NCBI RefSeq assembly: GCF_002743255.1
Contig: NZ_PDYY01000002.1
Span: 247,432 to 311,431, forward strand
Length of the DNA: 64,000 nucleotides
DNA from: Sporosarcina sp. P2
GTDB taxonomy: Bacteria; Bacillota; Bacilli; Bacillales_A; Planococcaceae
Direction: 5' to 3'
The stretch's first letter is position 1, and every line of letters begins with the position of its first letter. Below, piece after piece: positions 1 through 7,966 of this stretch. The position numbers and the translations under genes are program-made. The notes beneath the pieces are model-generated. The model was not told the origin of the DNA and did no database searches. It worked only from the letters and a program-made list of their open reading frames with translations.

Positions 1-288
1 ATCTATAAAGTATAACAATGTAGTTAATGTGAAAAAGATTAACCCGATGATTAATATTCTTTTTTGTCCAATTTTATTCATTATAGGACTAGTAAACAAG
101 CGACCGATTAATGCCCCGATAATGAAAATCCCGGCAACAAGACCAGCTTGACCTGTAGATGCATTGAATTCATTTACGGCATAAAGGGCGATGGTTGCAT
201 TTAATAAAAAGAATATTAACGTTAAGAAAAAATTCACTAAAGAAAGAATGATAAAATCTTTCGTCCACAATCTAGGTTTTGTTTCCAT
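1..288 (-). CDS. MFS transporter, N-terminal part (runs off the window)
   Basis: Ninety-six codons read on the minus strand from an ATG at 288, with a good AAAGGAG site just upstream. The translation starts METKPRLWTKDF and contains hydrophobic segments typical of the first three helices of a major facilitator transporter. A basic loop between predicted helices 2 and 3 (GRLFTSPIMNKIGQKR) matches the MFS loop 2-3 signature region. The reading frame is open to base 1, so the C-terminal three quarters lies outside the window. It follows the MBL hydrolase gene by 43 bases in the same direction and may share its operon. The substrate cannot be told; the family call is firm, and a drug or sugar exporter is possible. 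Confidence 0.8.
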   Translation of the reverse strand, partial: METKPRLWTKDFIILSLVNFFLTLIFFLLNATIALYAVNEFNASTGQAGLVAGIFIIGALIGRLFTSPIMNKIGQKRILIIGLIFFTLTTLLYFID

Positions 289-331
289 TCGTTTATCTCC
301 TTTCTCTAAAATAACTTGTCCATTTTTAAAA

Positions 332-1090
332 CTAGAAGGAGTATGATTCGCCGTCCTCTGGTACTAAAACATGGGTAGACATTCCCTTTTCCTCAATAAA
401 ACCTTTTAATTCTTCTCTGGATAATGTCCAATGATTGACGGCTTCCATATGGACAGAAATAATTTTTGCGTTCGGTGCAGCTTTATGCACATCATAGATA
501 TCCTCTTTCCCCATAACTAGGGAACCACCTTCAAGGAATTGATTATCTCCACCATTTACTACAATGATGTCTGGATCATGTGTATTAATTACTTCTTGGA
601 CGCCTTCATACCAAACTGTATCACCAGCCACATATAGAGTTTTTTCAGTTGGGTGTTTGAAGACAACGCCACAGACCTTGCCAGCAAGTTCTACCATTTC
701 TCCTCTTCCATGCTCGCCTTTCGTTTTAATTAAATGAATGTCCTCAAAGATTGAGTCCTTCTGTAAAACTTCTATATTTTGGAAACCAGCATTTCTAATC
801 TCTTTCTCATCTTCTTCATTTTGCACAAACATTTTGATCTCTTTTGACAATGCCTCCTTAGCAGCATCATCCCAATGGTCATAATGTAAATGAGTAATAA
901 TGACAGCATCAACATTAATGATATTCTCAATGGATGTGGGTAAGCTGACTAAAGGATTGTTTTGAACTTGTCTTGCTGAATGTGGAAAAGGTGGGTAAGC
1001 CCCCTTTTCTGCTAAAAATGGATCTATTAAAAATCTTTTGCCTGCATATTCGACAACTAATGTTGCATTACGAATGTGGTGTATATTCAT
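332..1090 (-). CDS. MBL-fold metal-dependent hydrolase (YddR/UlaG-like)
   Basis: A 252-aa protein of the metallo-beta-lactamase superfamily. The metal-binding motif THLHYDHWD lies at residues 66-74 and fits HxHxDH. The N-terminal HHIRNATLVVEYAGKRFLIDPF is the usual first beta hairpin of UlaG/YtkL-like cytoplasmic hydrolases. Later family histidines lie in AGDT and in SVHMEAVNHW. It is probably a cytosolic hydrolase of a small ester, lactone or phosphodiester; the substrate is unknown. It is divergent from the Lrp-type regulator and directly upstream of the MFS gene, which suggests a regulator-enzyme-transporter set. In Bacillus subtilis the genes lrpA/lrpB, yddR and yddS form a comparable group. 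Confidence 0.85.
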   Translation of the reverse strand: MNIHHIRNATLVVEYAGKRFLIDPFLAEKGAYPPFPHSARQVQNNPLVSLPTSIENIINVDAVIITHLHYDHWDDAAKEALSKEIKMFVQNEEDEKEIRNAGFQNIEVLQKDSIFEDIHLIKTKGEHGRGEMVELAGKVCGVVFKHPTEKTLYVAGDTVWYEGVQEVINTHDPDIIVVNGGDNQFLEGGSLVMGKEDIYDVHKAAPNAKIISVHMEAVNHWTLSREELKGFIEEKGMSTHVLVPEDGESYSF

Positions 1091-1209
1091 GATTGATTAA
1101 CTCCTTTTCTTTGAACTACGTATATTATATACTGTAATCAAATCACGAATACATAGATGAATTAAAGTCTTTTCACCGTTTGACTTTACTATTGAAAGGA
1201 GTTAAATAA

Positions 1210-1623
1210 ATGTTAGATAAAACAGATATGCTTATCTTAGATGAACTATCTCAGAATAGTCGAATCACGATGAAAGGATTGGGTGAAAAAGTCCATCTGA
1301 CTGGACCTGCTACTTCGGCTAGAGTTGCGAAGTTAGAAGAAAATGGAGTGATTGAGGGTTATTCAATTAAAGTAAATAATGTAAAATTAGGTTGTTCTAT
1401 ACATGCCTTTATTACAATTTTTAACAAAAACGATTATCACCAACCTTTCCTATCATTCATAAAAACACAAGAACAGTACGTATTGAATAATTATAAAATC
1501 AGTGGCGATGGTTGTTATCTTCTTGAATGTAGATTTCCGTCCAATGAACTATTAGATAAATTTTTAATGGAATTAAATAAATATACAAATTATAAATTAT
1601 CTATTGTTATTAATAAATCATAG
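1210..1623 (+). CDS. Lrp/AsnC family transcriptional regulator
   Basis: A 137-aa protein with the N-terminal winged helix of the Lrp/AsnC family (MLDKTDMLILDELSQNSRITMKGLGEKV, then TSARVAKLEENGVIEGY) and a C-terminal RAM-type effector domain from about residue 65. The ATG at 1210 follows an AAAGGAGTT site by the usual spacing. The length is slightly short for the family (usually 140-160 aa). It is divergent from the MBL hydrolase gene; the 119-base gap between them is a natural operator region, so autoregulation and control of the hydrolase/transporter pair is a reasonable inference. The effector is unknown, with an amino acid expected from the family. Confidence 0.88.
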   Translation: MLDKTDMLILDELSQNSRITMKGLGEKVHLTGPATSARVAKLEENGVIEGYSIKVNNVKLGCSIHAFITIFNKNDYHQPFLSFIKTQEQYVLNNYKISGDGCYLLECRFPSNELLDKFLMELNKYTNYKLSIVINKS

Positions 1624-1737
1624 TTAAATGAGGGTTTGTGAATAAATGTACTTAAATTAACTGGTGCTTTAGTGGAATATTCGCTTTCCGAAATAATCAA
1701 TCTTTTTTTAAAAAAACCAAACTTAAATCTGCTGGAT

Positions 1738-1781
1738 AAGAACCCATTTTGATCAATCTTTTGTTATTAAAATGGGTTCTT
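1738..1781. repeat. Perfect 13-bp inverted repeat (hairpin), copy A
   Basis: The arms AAGAACCCATTTT (1738-1750) and AAAATGGGTTCTT (1769-1781) are perfect complements around an 18-base loop. It sits 115 bases after the Lrp stop and could serve as a bidirectional terminator, although the U tract is weak. A near copy in the opposite orientation lies at 6204-6241, so the pair brackets about 4.4 kb. Confidence 0.75.
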
Positions 1782-1816
1782 ATTACTTATTGTAAAATAG
1801 GGTTTGGGAGGTGCTT

Positions 1817-1936
1817 ATGATCAAACCTCTTTTTAAAGCTACACAAGTGGCTCCCTCACCCGCATTCACTGGCTCTATTGTCCGCAACTCCGCACAGCTG
1901 GCTCAATCTGTCCGCAATACTCAATCAACGGAATGA
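1817..1936 (+). CDS. Possible 39-aa peptide
   Basis: A short open frame starts at an ATG preceded by GGGAGGTGCTT, a good ribosome site, and encodes MIKPLFKATQVAPSP and onward to a TGA at 1934. The downstream half contains an imperfect internal duplication (GGCTC-ATTGTCCGCAA-type units at about 1871-1918), which could equally be a relic of decayed DNA. I recognise no family. It is included because the ribosome site is convincing; expression is uncertain. The rest of the 1624-1959 gap holds only the hairpin at 1738-1781. Confidence 0.2.
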   Translation: MIKPLFKATQVAPSPAFTGSIVRNSAQLAQSVRNTQSTE

Positions 1937-1959
1937 TTGCCTTCCTCCTTTTATAAGAA

Positions 1960-2289
1960 TCAATTAACAACTTGCACGCTAAAGACTTCTGACACTTGTA
2001 TTCTCTTTATTCCAAATGGATTTTCGAGAATAACAACATTAGATTGTAAATCAATATCTTCAACTATCCCTTGATGTTGAATGATTAATCCGTTAGCCCA
2101 TGTTTTAACTAGGGTTTCGCATTTCTTCTTATATGCTAATTCGAGCTCTTCTTGAACCAATTGAAAATCCCACTCGTTCAGTTCCGGTCTTTCAGTATAA
2201 TGATCCTGATCCATCCATTTTCGTAATTCGACTACATGCTCAGGTAGCATCATTCCCTGCCACTTGATGTTCCCACGGTCGCGAATCAT
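1960..2289 (-). CDS. YolD-like family protein
   Basis: A 109-aa protein beginning MIRDRGNIKWQGMMLPEH, the characteristic opening of YolD-like proteins, which are small partners always found next to Y-family polymerase genes on plasmids, phages and chromosomes of Bacilli. The family role is thought to be regulatory or a UmuD-like partnership, but the biochemistry is not settled. It follows the polymerase gene by 11 bases on the same strand, so it belongs to the SOS operon that starts at 3778. The length is normal for the family. Confidence 0.9.
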   Translation of the reverse strand: MIRDRGNIKWQGMMLPEHVVELRKWMDQDHYTERPELNEWDFQLVQEELELAYKKKCETLVKTWANGLIIQHQGIVEDIDLQSNVVILENPFGIKRIQVSEVFSVQVVN

Positions 2290-2300
2290 ACTACTATCAC

Positions 2301-3560
2301 CTATCCTTTATGTCCACCGACTAATTTTGATCTTTTAATAGCCGTCCCTGCATCTGTTAGTGAAACAGCCCTTAGGATTGCTGTTGACCCATAACGAGTC
2401 CTGATTTCATCCATAGTTGTACCAAGTTGTCGCACTTGCCATTTTTTCGTATCAAATAAACTCAATTGCATCGAATGCTCATCTTCCAATTTTGTAATCG
2501 AAACGGATATTTGACGAACTGCTCGCTTATCATAGTTTTCATTCAATAAAACCATACAGACTTTGTAAATTTTCATTGTATCGTTGGTCGCTTCATCAAT
2601 CGTGCGAGATCGTTGAAACCCGCCACCAAAGGCATTTTTACTATAGCCGATACCGAGCGATATTGTGCGTCCAGCCTGGTAATTCTCTCTAGCTCTTCTT
2701 GCTACGTCCTCACACATTTCTAGAAGAACCGCATTCACTTCTTCTCGCGAATTATAGTCCCTAAGAAGAATTTGGCTCTTCCCATAACTAACTTGACCTT
2801 CGAGGATTGGTGCACCCATCTCGGAAAGGTCAATTCCCCATGCGTGATGGTACAATTGATTTCCCAATACGCCAAACTTCTTTTCAAGATTTTGTAAATT
2901 GGCATGAGCCAAGTCGCCAACCGAAAATATCCCCATATTGTTCAAAGACTTTTCCGTTTGGCGACCAATCCCCCACATTTCACTTAATGGGGAAACTGAC
3001 CATAGTTTTGTTGGTACATCCTCAAAGGTCCATTTCGAAAAGCCTGTTTTCTTCGCTTCTAAATCAAGTGCAAGCTTTGCCATTAACATGTTCGGTCCCA
3101 TACCAGCCGTGGATGGTAATTTTAGCGTCTCCAATATTTCTTTTTGAATATCTTTAACAGTTTGTACTGGGTCTCCCCACAACTTCTCGGTTCCTGTAAG
3201 ATCAATGAAGCTTTCATCAATACTATATACGTGGATTGCTTCAACAGGAACATATTTATGAAGTATGCGGGTAACAGCCATCGACATTTCTAAAAAATAA
3301 CCCATTTTTGGATCGAATAACTTAATGTCCGGGTGGTGTGGGATTTCGTACATACGAGTACCTGTTTTCACGCGAAATCTTTTTTTCATTGAAGGAGACG
3401 CTGCAAGCACGACAGAACCTTTTCGCTCTAGATTACCAACGACCGCAATCGGCACTTTTTGAACATCCAAATTATGCAGTGAAGCCATACAACTAGCGTA
3501 AAAACTCATCATATCTATACATGCGATGTTTCGGTTTGGAAATTTATCGTAGTCAATCAT
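2301..3560 (-). CDS. uvrX: Y-family DNA polymerase, UvrX/DinB-like
   Basis: A 419-aa translesion DNA polymerase. The palm carries the catalytic acidic residues in IACIDMMSFYASC (Asp16) and YSIDESFID (SIDES at residues 113-117). A helix-hairpin-helix region (MWGIGRQTEKSLNNMGI) and a C-terminal little-finger domain follow. The whole length matches the UvrX/YqjW group of Bacillus rather than the shorter DinB. The ATG at 3560 overlaps the end of the WYL-domain gene by four bases, a sign of translational coupling, and YolD follows directly. Expected role: error-prone bypass during the SOS response. The cassette is commonly carried by plasmids and prophages such as SP-beta. Confidence 0.93.
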   Translation of the reverse strand: MIDYDKFPNRNIACIDMMSFYASCMASLHNLDVQKVPIAVVGNLERKGSVVLAASPSMKKRFRVKTGTRMYEIPHHPDIKLFDPKMGYFLEMSMAVTRILHKYVPVEAIHVYSIDESFIDLTGTEKLWGDPVQTVKDIQKEILETLKLPSTAGMGPNMLMAKLALDLEAKKTGFSKWTFEDVPTKLWSVSPLSEMWGIGRQTEKSLNNMGIFSVGDLAHANLQNLEKKFGVLGNQLYHHAWGIDLSEMGAPILEGQVSYGKSQILLRDYNSREEVNAVLLEMCEDVARRARENYQAGRTISLGIGYSKNAFGGGFQRSRTIDEATNDTMKIYKVCMVLLNENYDKRAVRQISVSITKLEDEHSMQLSLFDTKKWQVRQLGTTMDEIRTRYGSTAILRAVSLTDAGTAIKRSKLVGGHKG

Positions 3561-3778
3561 ACAACCATCCGCTCTCTTGAAGTGACGGGAACGAGCGCAA
3601 GGATGTTATCAATTTTAAATGTACGATTGGATTTTCGTAAATAGCAATAAGCCCTGAATGAAACCTCGCCAACCTGCATCACTTTGATTCTTCGCTTACT
3701 AATTGCACCGCCTTTCGACATGTATATCATATCTAAGATGTAATTCCGTTCCACCGACTTAATCAACTCAATACGCAT
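3557..3778 (-). CDS. Small WYL-domain protein, first gene of the UvrX operon
   Basis: A 73-aa protein whose sequence follows the WYL pattern: a first strand (NYILDMIYMSKGG), basic IKVMQVGEV, then YCYLRKSNRTFKIDNILAL, which matches the usual ligand-binding R.F..dRI end of WYL domains. WYL domains bind nucleic acids or nucleotides and often control DNA-damage genes. Small standalone forms occur upstream of uvrX-yolD in Bacillus elements. The start at 3778 has GAGGAGGG upstream and the gene overlaps uvrX by four bases. The promoter with an SOS box lies 24 bases upstream. Confidence 0.65.
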   Translation of the reverse strand: MRIELIKSVERNYILDMIYMSKGGAISKRRIKVMQVGEVSFRAYCYLRKSNRTFKIDNILALVPVTSRERMVV

Positions 3779-3801
3779 GTTTGTTCCCTCCTCTTTTAAT
3801 C

Positions 3802-3830
3802 AGTATACGGAATGTACGTTCGTAACACAA
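3802..3830 (-). promoter_or_regulatory. Sigma-A promoter with an embedded LexA (SOS) box
   Basis: On the minus strand, TTGTGT (3830-3825) and TATACT (3807-3802) are separated by exactly 17 bases. The spacer carries CGAACGTACATTCC (3822-3809), one mismatch from the Bacillus LexA consensus GAAC-N4-GTTC. LexA bound there would block the promoter. The promoter lies 24 bases upstream of the WYL-uvrX-yolD operon, the expected target of SOS control. Confidence 0.8.
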
Positions 3831-4013
3831 CGAAAAATAAACACTTAACAAAAGTTACCAGAAGTGGACTCTTTGTTAAGTGTTGTACTCGATTGTTTTC
3901 TTTTCTCTCAATACACTGGAAGTTAATTAATAAAAATATTACTATTGAGAACGTTAAATAAACTGTAAGGTTTCCCTTTCTCAATAGCATTTTTCCTTCC
4001 TTATGCTACAACT

Positions 4014-4802
4014 TTATTCGTTTGGGGCCTCTTCGTTCGAATCAGATGATATTGTTATATCATACAAATCCTCGATACTGTTCAGAATCCTGACGCCAGG
4101 TCTTCCTTCTCTTCCGATGTCACCAAAATGAAGGTGAAATCCATTAGGATTATCATCAATGAATTTGCGATCAAAATTACGGGCAGGTGTGTAAATCCTT
4201 AACTCTTGTTGATTATCAAAGTTCTGACGTCTTTTAACCGCATACCCTAATTCTGGATGTTTGTCATACTCCGTTTCCGAATATAAAGGTGCATCATCCA
4301 AACCTTTATATTCTACCGCATGCATCCATCCCCCCTTAAATCTAGGATCGTTTTCTAGTAACCCTTGTTCCAAATCTTTTACACCATGAAAAAAAGCAAT
4401 TCTTCTTCCTTGAAATTCATTTTTGAAGGAATCTATGATATCTGAAGGAATTCGTTTTTCTTGAAACTGATCAACCGTAATGTAAAAGAAACAACTCATG
4501 TAAACATCAAGCATGTCCCGATCAATTTTCGCCAGAAACTCCCGGTCAAATTTTCCCTTTTGTCCTCGTCGAATGTTCAAGTAATTATTTCTCGGCTTTG
4601 GAGGATGAATATAATATCCATCTAATCGATCTCCAAATGCTCCATTTACTCCGTCTTCTCCCCATTTGCGGAAAATATCAGCGTGAGAAAAGTAAAGGTT
4701 ATGTCTTTCCTCGATATCATCCACATGTTGAGGATCATCCCTGATGGCTTTCAGAAGTAATAACGGCGTGTTTGATAATGCGGGTTTTCTGTTCAAATTC
4801 AA
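4014..4802 (-). CDS. Hypothetical protein, unknown family
   Basis: A 262-aa soluble protein with no signal peptide or membrane segment. I do not recognise the family. It is rich in charged and aromatic residues. One central stretch (GRRIAFFHGVKDLEQGLLENDPRF) and a C-terminal part (FHLHFGDIGREGRPGVRILNSIEDL) look like conserved core strands. It has no ribosome site as good as its neighbours, but codon use and length support a real gene. It lies between the SOS mutagenesis operon and the TnpI-like recombinase, inside the segment bracketed by the 44-bp inverted hairpins, and is probably part of that mobile segment. Confidence 0.55.
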   Translation of the reverse strand: MNLNRKPALSNTPLLLLKAIRDDPQHVDDIEERHNLYFSHADIFRKWGEDGVNGAFGDRLDGYYIHPPKPRNNYLNIRRGQKGKFDREFLAKIDRDMLDVYMSCFFYITVDQFQEKRIPSDIIDSFKNEFQGRRIAFFHGVKDLEQGLLENDPRFKGGWMHAVEYKGLDDAPLYSETEYDKHPELGYAVKRRQNFDNQQELRIYTPARNFDRKFIDDNPNGFHLHFGDIGREGRPGVRILNSIEDLYDITISSDSNEEAPNE

Positions 4803-4927
4803 ATCGGTTACCCTATTTCATCTAATTTGCAAAATGTTTTTTTAATGCCTTTATTAAATATTCAACCTTCGAAATCTTTATTAAACTTAAGCATCAGTAA
4901 AAGTGTACAACTAAGCAAGTATCCTTA

Positions 4928-5782
4928 TTAAAGACGATTCATTTTCTCCAACATTTCTTTTTTTGTGGGGTTTGTATATAACATCGTCGTATGAATATTT
5001 GAATGTCCGGCTTGATTCGCCACTTCATGAATACTCATGCCTTTCTCAATCGCATTTGAACAGAAAAAATGCCGTAGATCATGTGGAGTTATATCTTTTC
5101 CAATCTTGGCTGAATAAGTATTAAACAACCTATTCACAACAGTACGATCTAACCTTCTGTTTCGATTGCTTGGAAAAAGGAATTCGCAATCTATTCCTTT
5201 ATCTTTTCTTTCCCCCAGCCAAGACTGTAAGGCAATTTTCACTTTCTCCCCCATAAAAACTGTTCTAGATTTATCTCCCTTCCCGTCTACAATAAGTATT
5301 TCACGGGATACCAAGTTAATATCAGTTACTTTTAAATTGAGTGTCTCTGAAATGCGTAATCCGCCATAGGCTAGAACAGTTACGATTGCATAATTTCTTG
5401 CCTTTCCACTATCCAGTACTAACTGACGAAACATTTCTGCATCCTGAAATTCAACTTTTGCAAGGGACGCATACTGCTGCTGAACTTTAACGAAATCACT
5501 TTTTTCAATAACCAGATCCGATTGTTTTTTTGTATGAATTAAAAACTCGTTGAATTTTACCAAACCGCTTAATTTCGTGTTAATCGTTTTAGGTCCTACG
5601 GCTTCAATTGTTTTAAGATAAGATATATATTCCCGCATATTTTCCCGGTGCAACTTTGTGAATGAAACGCCTTTTGATTCATCGAACCATTTTATATATC
5701 CATTAACGGATTGAGTGTATCCTTTGATGGTATTTTCACTTAGGTCACTTGAATTTAAATATTCCTGGAAAGCTTCCATCAT
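4928..5782 (-). CDS. Tyrosine recombinase, TnpI/XerC-like
   Basis: A complete 284-aa tyrosine recombinase. A SAM-like core-binding domain covers about residues 1-95. The catalytic domain shows Arg143 (GGLRISE), the beta-hairpin lysine near 168-171 (GKGDKSR), His234 and Arg237 (TPHDLRHFF), His260 (AGHSN) and the nucleophile Tyr269 (TTMLYTNP), so all catalytic residues are present. The length and the array of short sites just upstream (5801-5906) recall TnpI of the Bacillus transposon Tn4430, which resolves cointegrates at a site next to its own gene. No TnpA transposase is visible here, so it may be an orphan resolvase of a plasmid-like segment. Confidence 0.88.
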   Translation of the reverse strand: MMEAFQEYLNSSDLSENTIKGYTQSVNGYIKWFDESKGVSFTKLHRENMREYISYLKTIEAVGPKTINTKLSGLVKFNEFLIHTKKQSDLVIEKSDFVKVQQQYASLAKVEFQDAEMFRQLVLDSGKARNYAIVTVLAYGGLRISETLNLKVTDINLVSREILIVDGKGDKSRTVFMGEKVKIALQSWLGERKDKGIDCEFLFPSNRNRRLDRTVVNRLFNTYSAKIGKDITPHDLRHFFCSNAIEKGMSIHEVANQAGHSNIHTTMLYTNPTKKEMLEKMNRL

Positions 5783-5800
5783 AATATCATCTCCTGTAAA

Positions 5801-5906
5801 TTATGTTGCATTTATTTTTCATTATAATTTATAAACTATGTTGCATTATAACCTTAATCCTATCTAATAAAACACAAAAATACAACATAATTTATTTTAT
5901 GTTGCA
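5801..5906. repeat. Four TTATGTTGCA-type sites upstream of the recombinase
   Basis: TTATGTTGCA occurs at 5801-5810 and 5897-5906, CTATGTTGCA at 5835-5844, and an inverted copy (TACAACATAA) at 5881-5890. The last two face each other across six bases and could be a recombination core; the first two could be accessory sites. The array begins 19 bases upstream of the recombinase start and probably includes its operator. The remaining gap to 6203 is AT-rich and shows no gene. Confidence 0.65.
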
Positions 5907-6203
5907 AAAATAAAACACTCACTATTTACTCTGAATGTTTATGATTATCTCTTCCGATACGCCAAAGCGATTTTCGAAAGTATATTTCATACGCATAACC
6001 CTCTCTTTAAATAAAAGAGTTGAATGTTTATCAATGCTAGATAAGGTATACAAAAAATTCAAGAACTTCATTATAAAACTTAGATAGACAACTGAATGAG
6101 CTGGAAGTATATCTAAAACATTAGCTTAAATGGATGTGCGGTCTATTGTTGTTTTGAATAAACTTTGATTATAAGAATTGTGGAAAGCCATATTTAGTAG
6201 CAA

Positions 6204-6241
6204 AGAACCCATTTTTAACAAAGAATGATCAAAATGGGTTT
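6204..6241. repeat. Hairpin, inverted copy B of the 1738 repeat
   Basis: AGAACCCATTTTT and AAAATGGGTTT pair around a short loop. Read on the minus strand it is nearly the same sequence as 1738-1781, including the loop bases TTTGATCA and TCTTTGTTA. It lies 51 bases beyond the end of the PD-(D/E)XK gene and may terminate it. Confidence 0.7.
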
Positions 6242-6292
6242 AATGTATTAGTTGATGACTCTTTTTAAAAAAGCTTGATTACTATTTATAAT

Positions 6293-7966
6293 TTATAATT
6301 CTTTTGAAATTAGGGCATTATTAAATTCGTTCCAATTATAATACTTAAAATTAAAATCATTCGAAGTTAAATAGAAATTTTCTCGTGCAGTAATAATTAA
6401 TGATTCTACCTTATACTCATCATCGTAATCTATTTGCCAAAAACGTGTTACAGATTTTATATTTAATTCTAAAATTTCATGTCTAGCATTTACCTTCTCA
6501 ATAGTTTTCTTACTAGTTAACCGTCTTGTATCCTTACTTATCATTTCTTTAAATGAAATTGCTGGCTGATAATACTTAACTTCAATATTATAAATAATCT
6601 TTTTGTCTTTATCAACAGCTAGAATATCAATATCACCTAAATGGTATAGAACATTCTCTTCACTATCATTAAGTATACTTTTTATTTCAAATCTGGGAAG
6701 AGTAACTCTTTCACCTTTGATTCTCCTTTTCTCAACAGGTAAGGTATACCCATTTTCTAACAAAACGTCTGCGACACTCGCTACAAAGTAACTTGTCATA
6801 TGTTGATTTATTTCATTTAACTCACTATTCATTAATTCTAAATTATTTTTATAGCTATCTATAAAGTAATATGTGAAGTGACTTGAATGATGAAGTGCTT
6901 TAAAAATCGCTGCATTTTGAAATAAATCATATGCCCCAAAAATTAATAGGTTATCCACAATATTGATAGATTTCAATTCATAAAGTATTCTCTTAGAATT
7001 TAGATCTTCTTCGCTATTAACTTCTTTTAAGGAAAATAAGTCTATTACTTTTTCAAACTGTGAGTATTTGATTTCAAATGATTCTTTAACAATTTCATAG
7101 AATTCCCGTTTGTCTATTATAATTAACTGACATGAATGAATTTCAAATCTATAAGAATCAAATAACTTGTTGTTTTTAAAAGCAGTAAGGGAGACAGCAT
7201 TAATTTCTTCTGAAGTCAGACCATATTTTTCATTCAAAAACTTATCTACTTTATTTTTCAAAGTTGCTAAATCCTTATCTTCATCTATTAACTTTAGCTG
7301 CAACGCTTTGTTTTTTATTGTATAATTTTCAGGTTTTTCAATATGAGGACTAGATCTTGCTTTTTCATAATATACATCGATTATTTCCTCTTGTTTTTGA
7401 CGCTTTAAAATTTCTGATATAGTAATTTCTTCACTAACATTTTTAAAAACACCAAATTTCATATTCTCTAAATTGGTTAATACTCTTGCTAAAGAAATGG
7501 CTGTTATTAGATTACAATACCCATCTTCACGCTCCCCAATTGATGCCCCCCTGTACTCGATAATTTTATGAGCTAGCTCTATTAATAAATTAGCTACACT
7601 GTACTCATTCATTAATAACCAATAGCTTTCATCGGCAGAATCTATTCCAGCTCTAAAATATTGACGTTGCATAAGTATTACCGCTAATAAATCTCCACGT
7701 GTATAAAATGATAAATGTAATTTAATAATACTTCTTATTTCTTTGTAAAGATCCTCAATTGTTGCAGTACTATATGTTCTTTCTGAAAAACGTAGTTTTA
7801 GATATTCTTCTGTTTTTATAAAGAGAACACCTTCTTTTTCTATTGAATCAAACCATGATATTAGCCCATTAGAAAGAGAGTATTTTAAAAACTCCCGATT
7901 GCAATCACTACAATATGGTGTGTTGGAACTTATTGAAATTACATTTCGACATTCTAAACAATTCAT
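6293..7966 (-). CDS. Zinc-ribbon protein with C-terminal PD-(D/E)XK nuclease fold
   Basis: A 557-aa protein. The N terminus has a treble-clef-like cysteine set (CLECR at 4-8 and CSDCNR near 19-24). The middle is a long, mostly helical region without recognisable motifs. Near the C terminus GDIDILAVDKDKK ... YNIEVKYYQ places Asp447, Glu462 and Lys464 in the D-x(n)-ExK pattern of restriction-type nucleases. It is transcribed alone, with GGAGG ten bases before the ATG. The layout (metal ribbon, large helical sensor, nuclease) is that of a possible single-gene defence or conflict protein, which is an inference only. The family itself is not known to me. Confidence 0.6.
   Translation of the reverse strand: MNCLECRNVISISSNTPYCSDCNREFLKYSLSNGLISWFDSIEKEGVLFIKTEEYLKLRFSERTYSTATIEDLYKEIRSIIKLHLSFYTRGDLLAVILMQRQYFRAGIDSADESYWLLMNEYSVANLLIELAHKIIEYRGASIGEREDGYCNLITAISLARVLTNLENMKFGVFKNVSEEITISEILKRQKQEEIIDVYYEKARSSPHIEKPENYTIKNKALQLKLIDEDKDLATLKNKVDKFLNEKYGLTSEEINAVSLTAFKNNKLFDSYRFEIHSCQLIIIDKREFYEIVKESFEIKYSQFEKVIDLFSLKEVNSEEDLNSKRILYELKSINIVDNLLIFGAYDLFQNAAIFKALHHSSHFTYYFIDSYKNNLELMNSELNEINQHMTSYFVASVADVLLENGYTLPVEKRRIKGERVTLPRFEIKSILNDSEENVLYHLGDIDILAVDKDKKIIYNIEVKYYQPAISFKEMISKDTRRLTSKKTIEKVNARHEILELNIKSVTRFWQIDYDDEYKVESLIITARENFYLTSNDFNFKYYNWNEFNNALISKEL

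Noticed and set aside
3796..3990. A 64-aa minus-strand frame with a hydrophobic start
   Set aside because: It overlaps the SOS promoter of the uvrX operon, has low-complexity coding character and poor start context.
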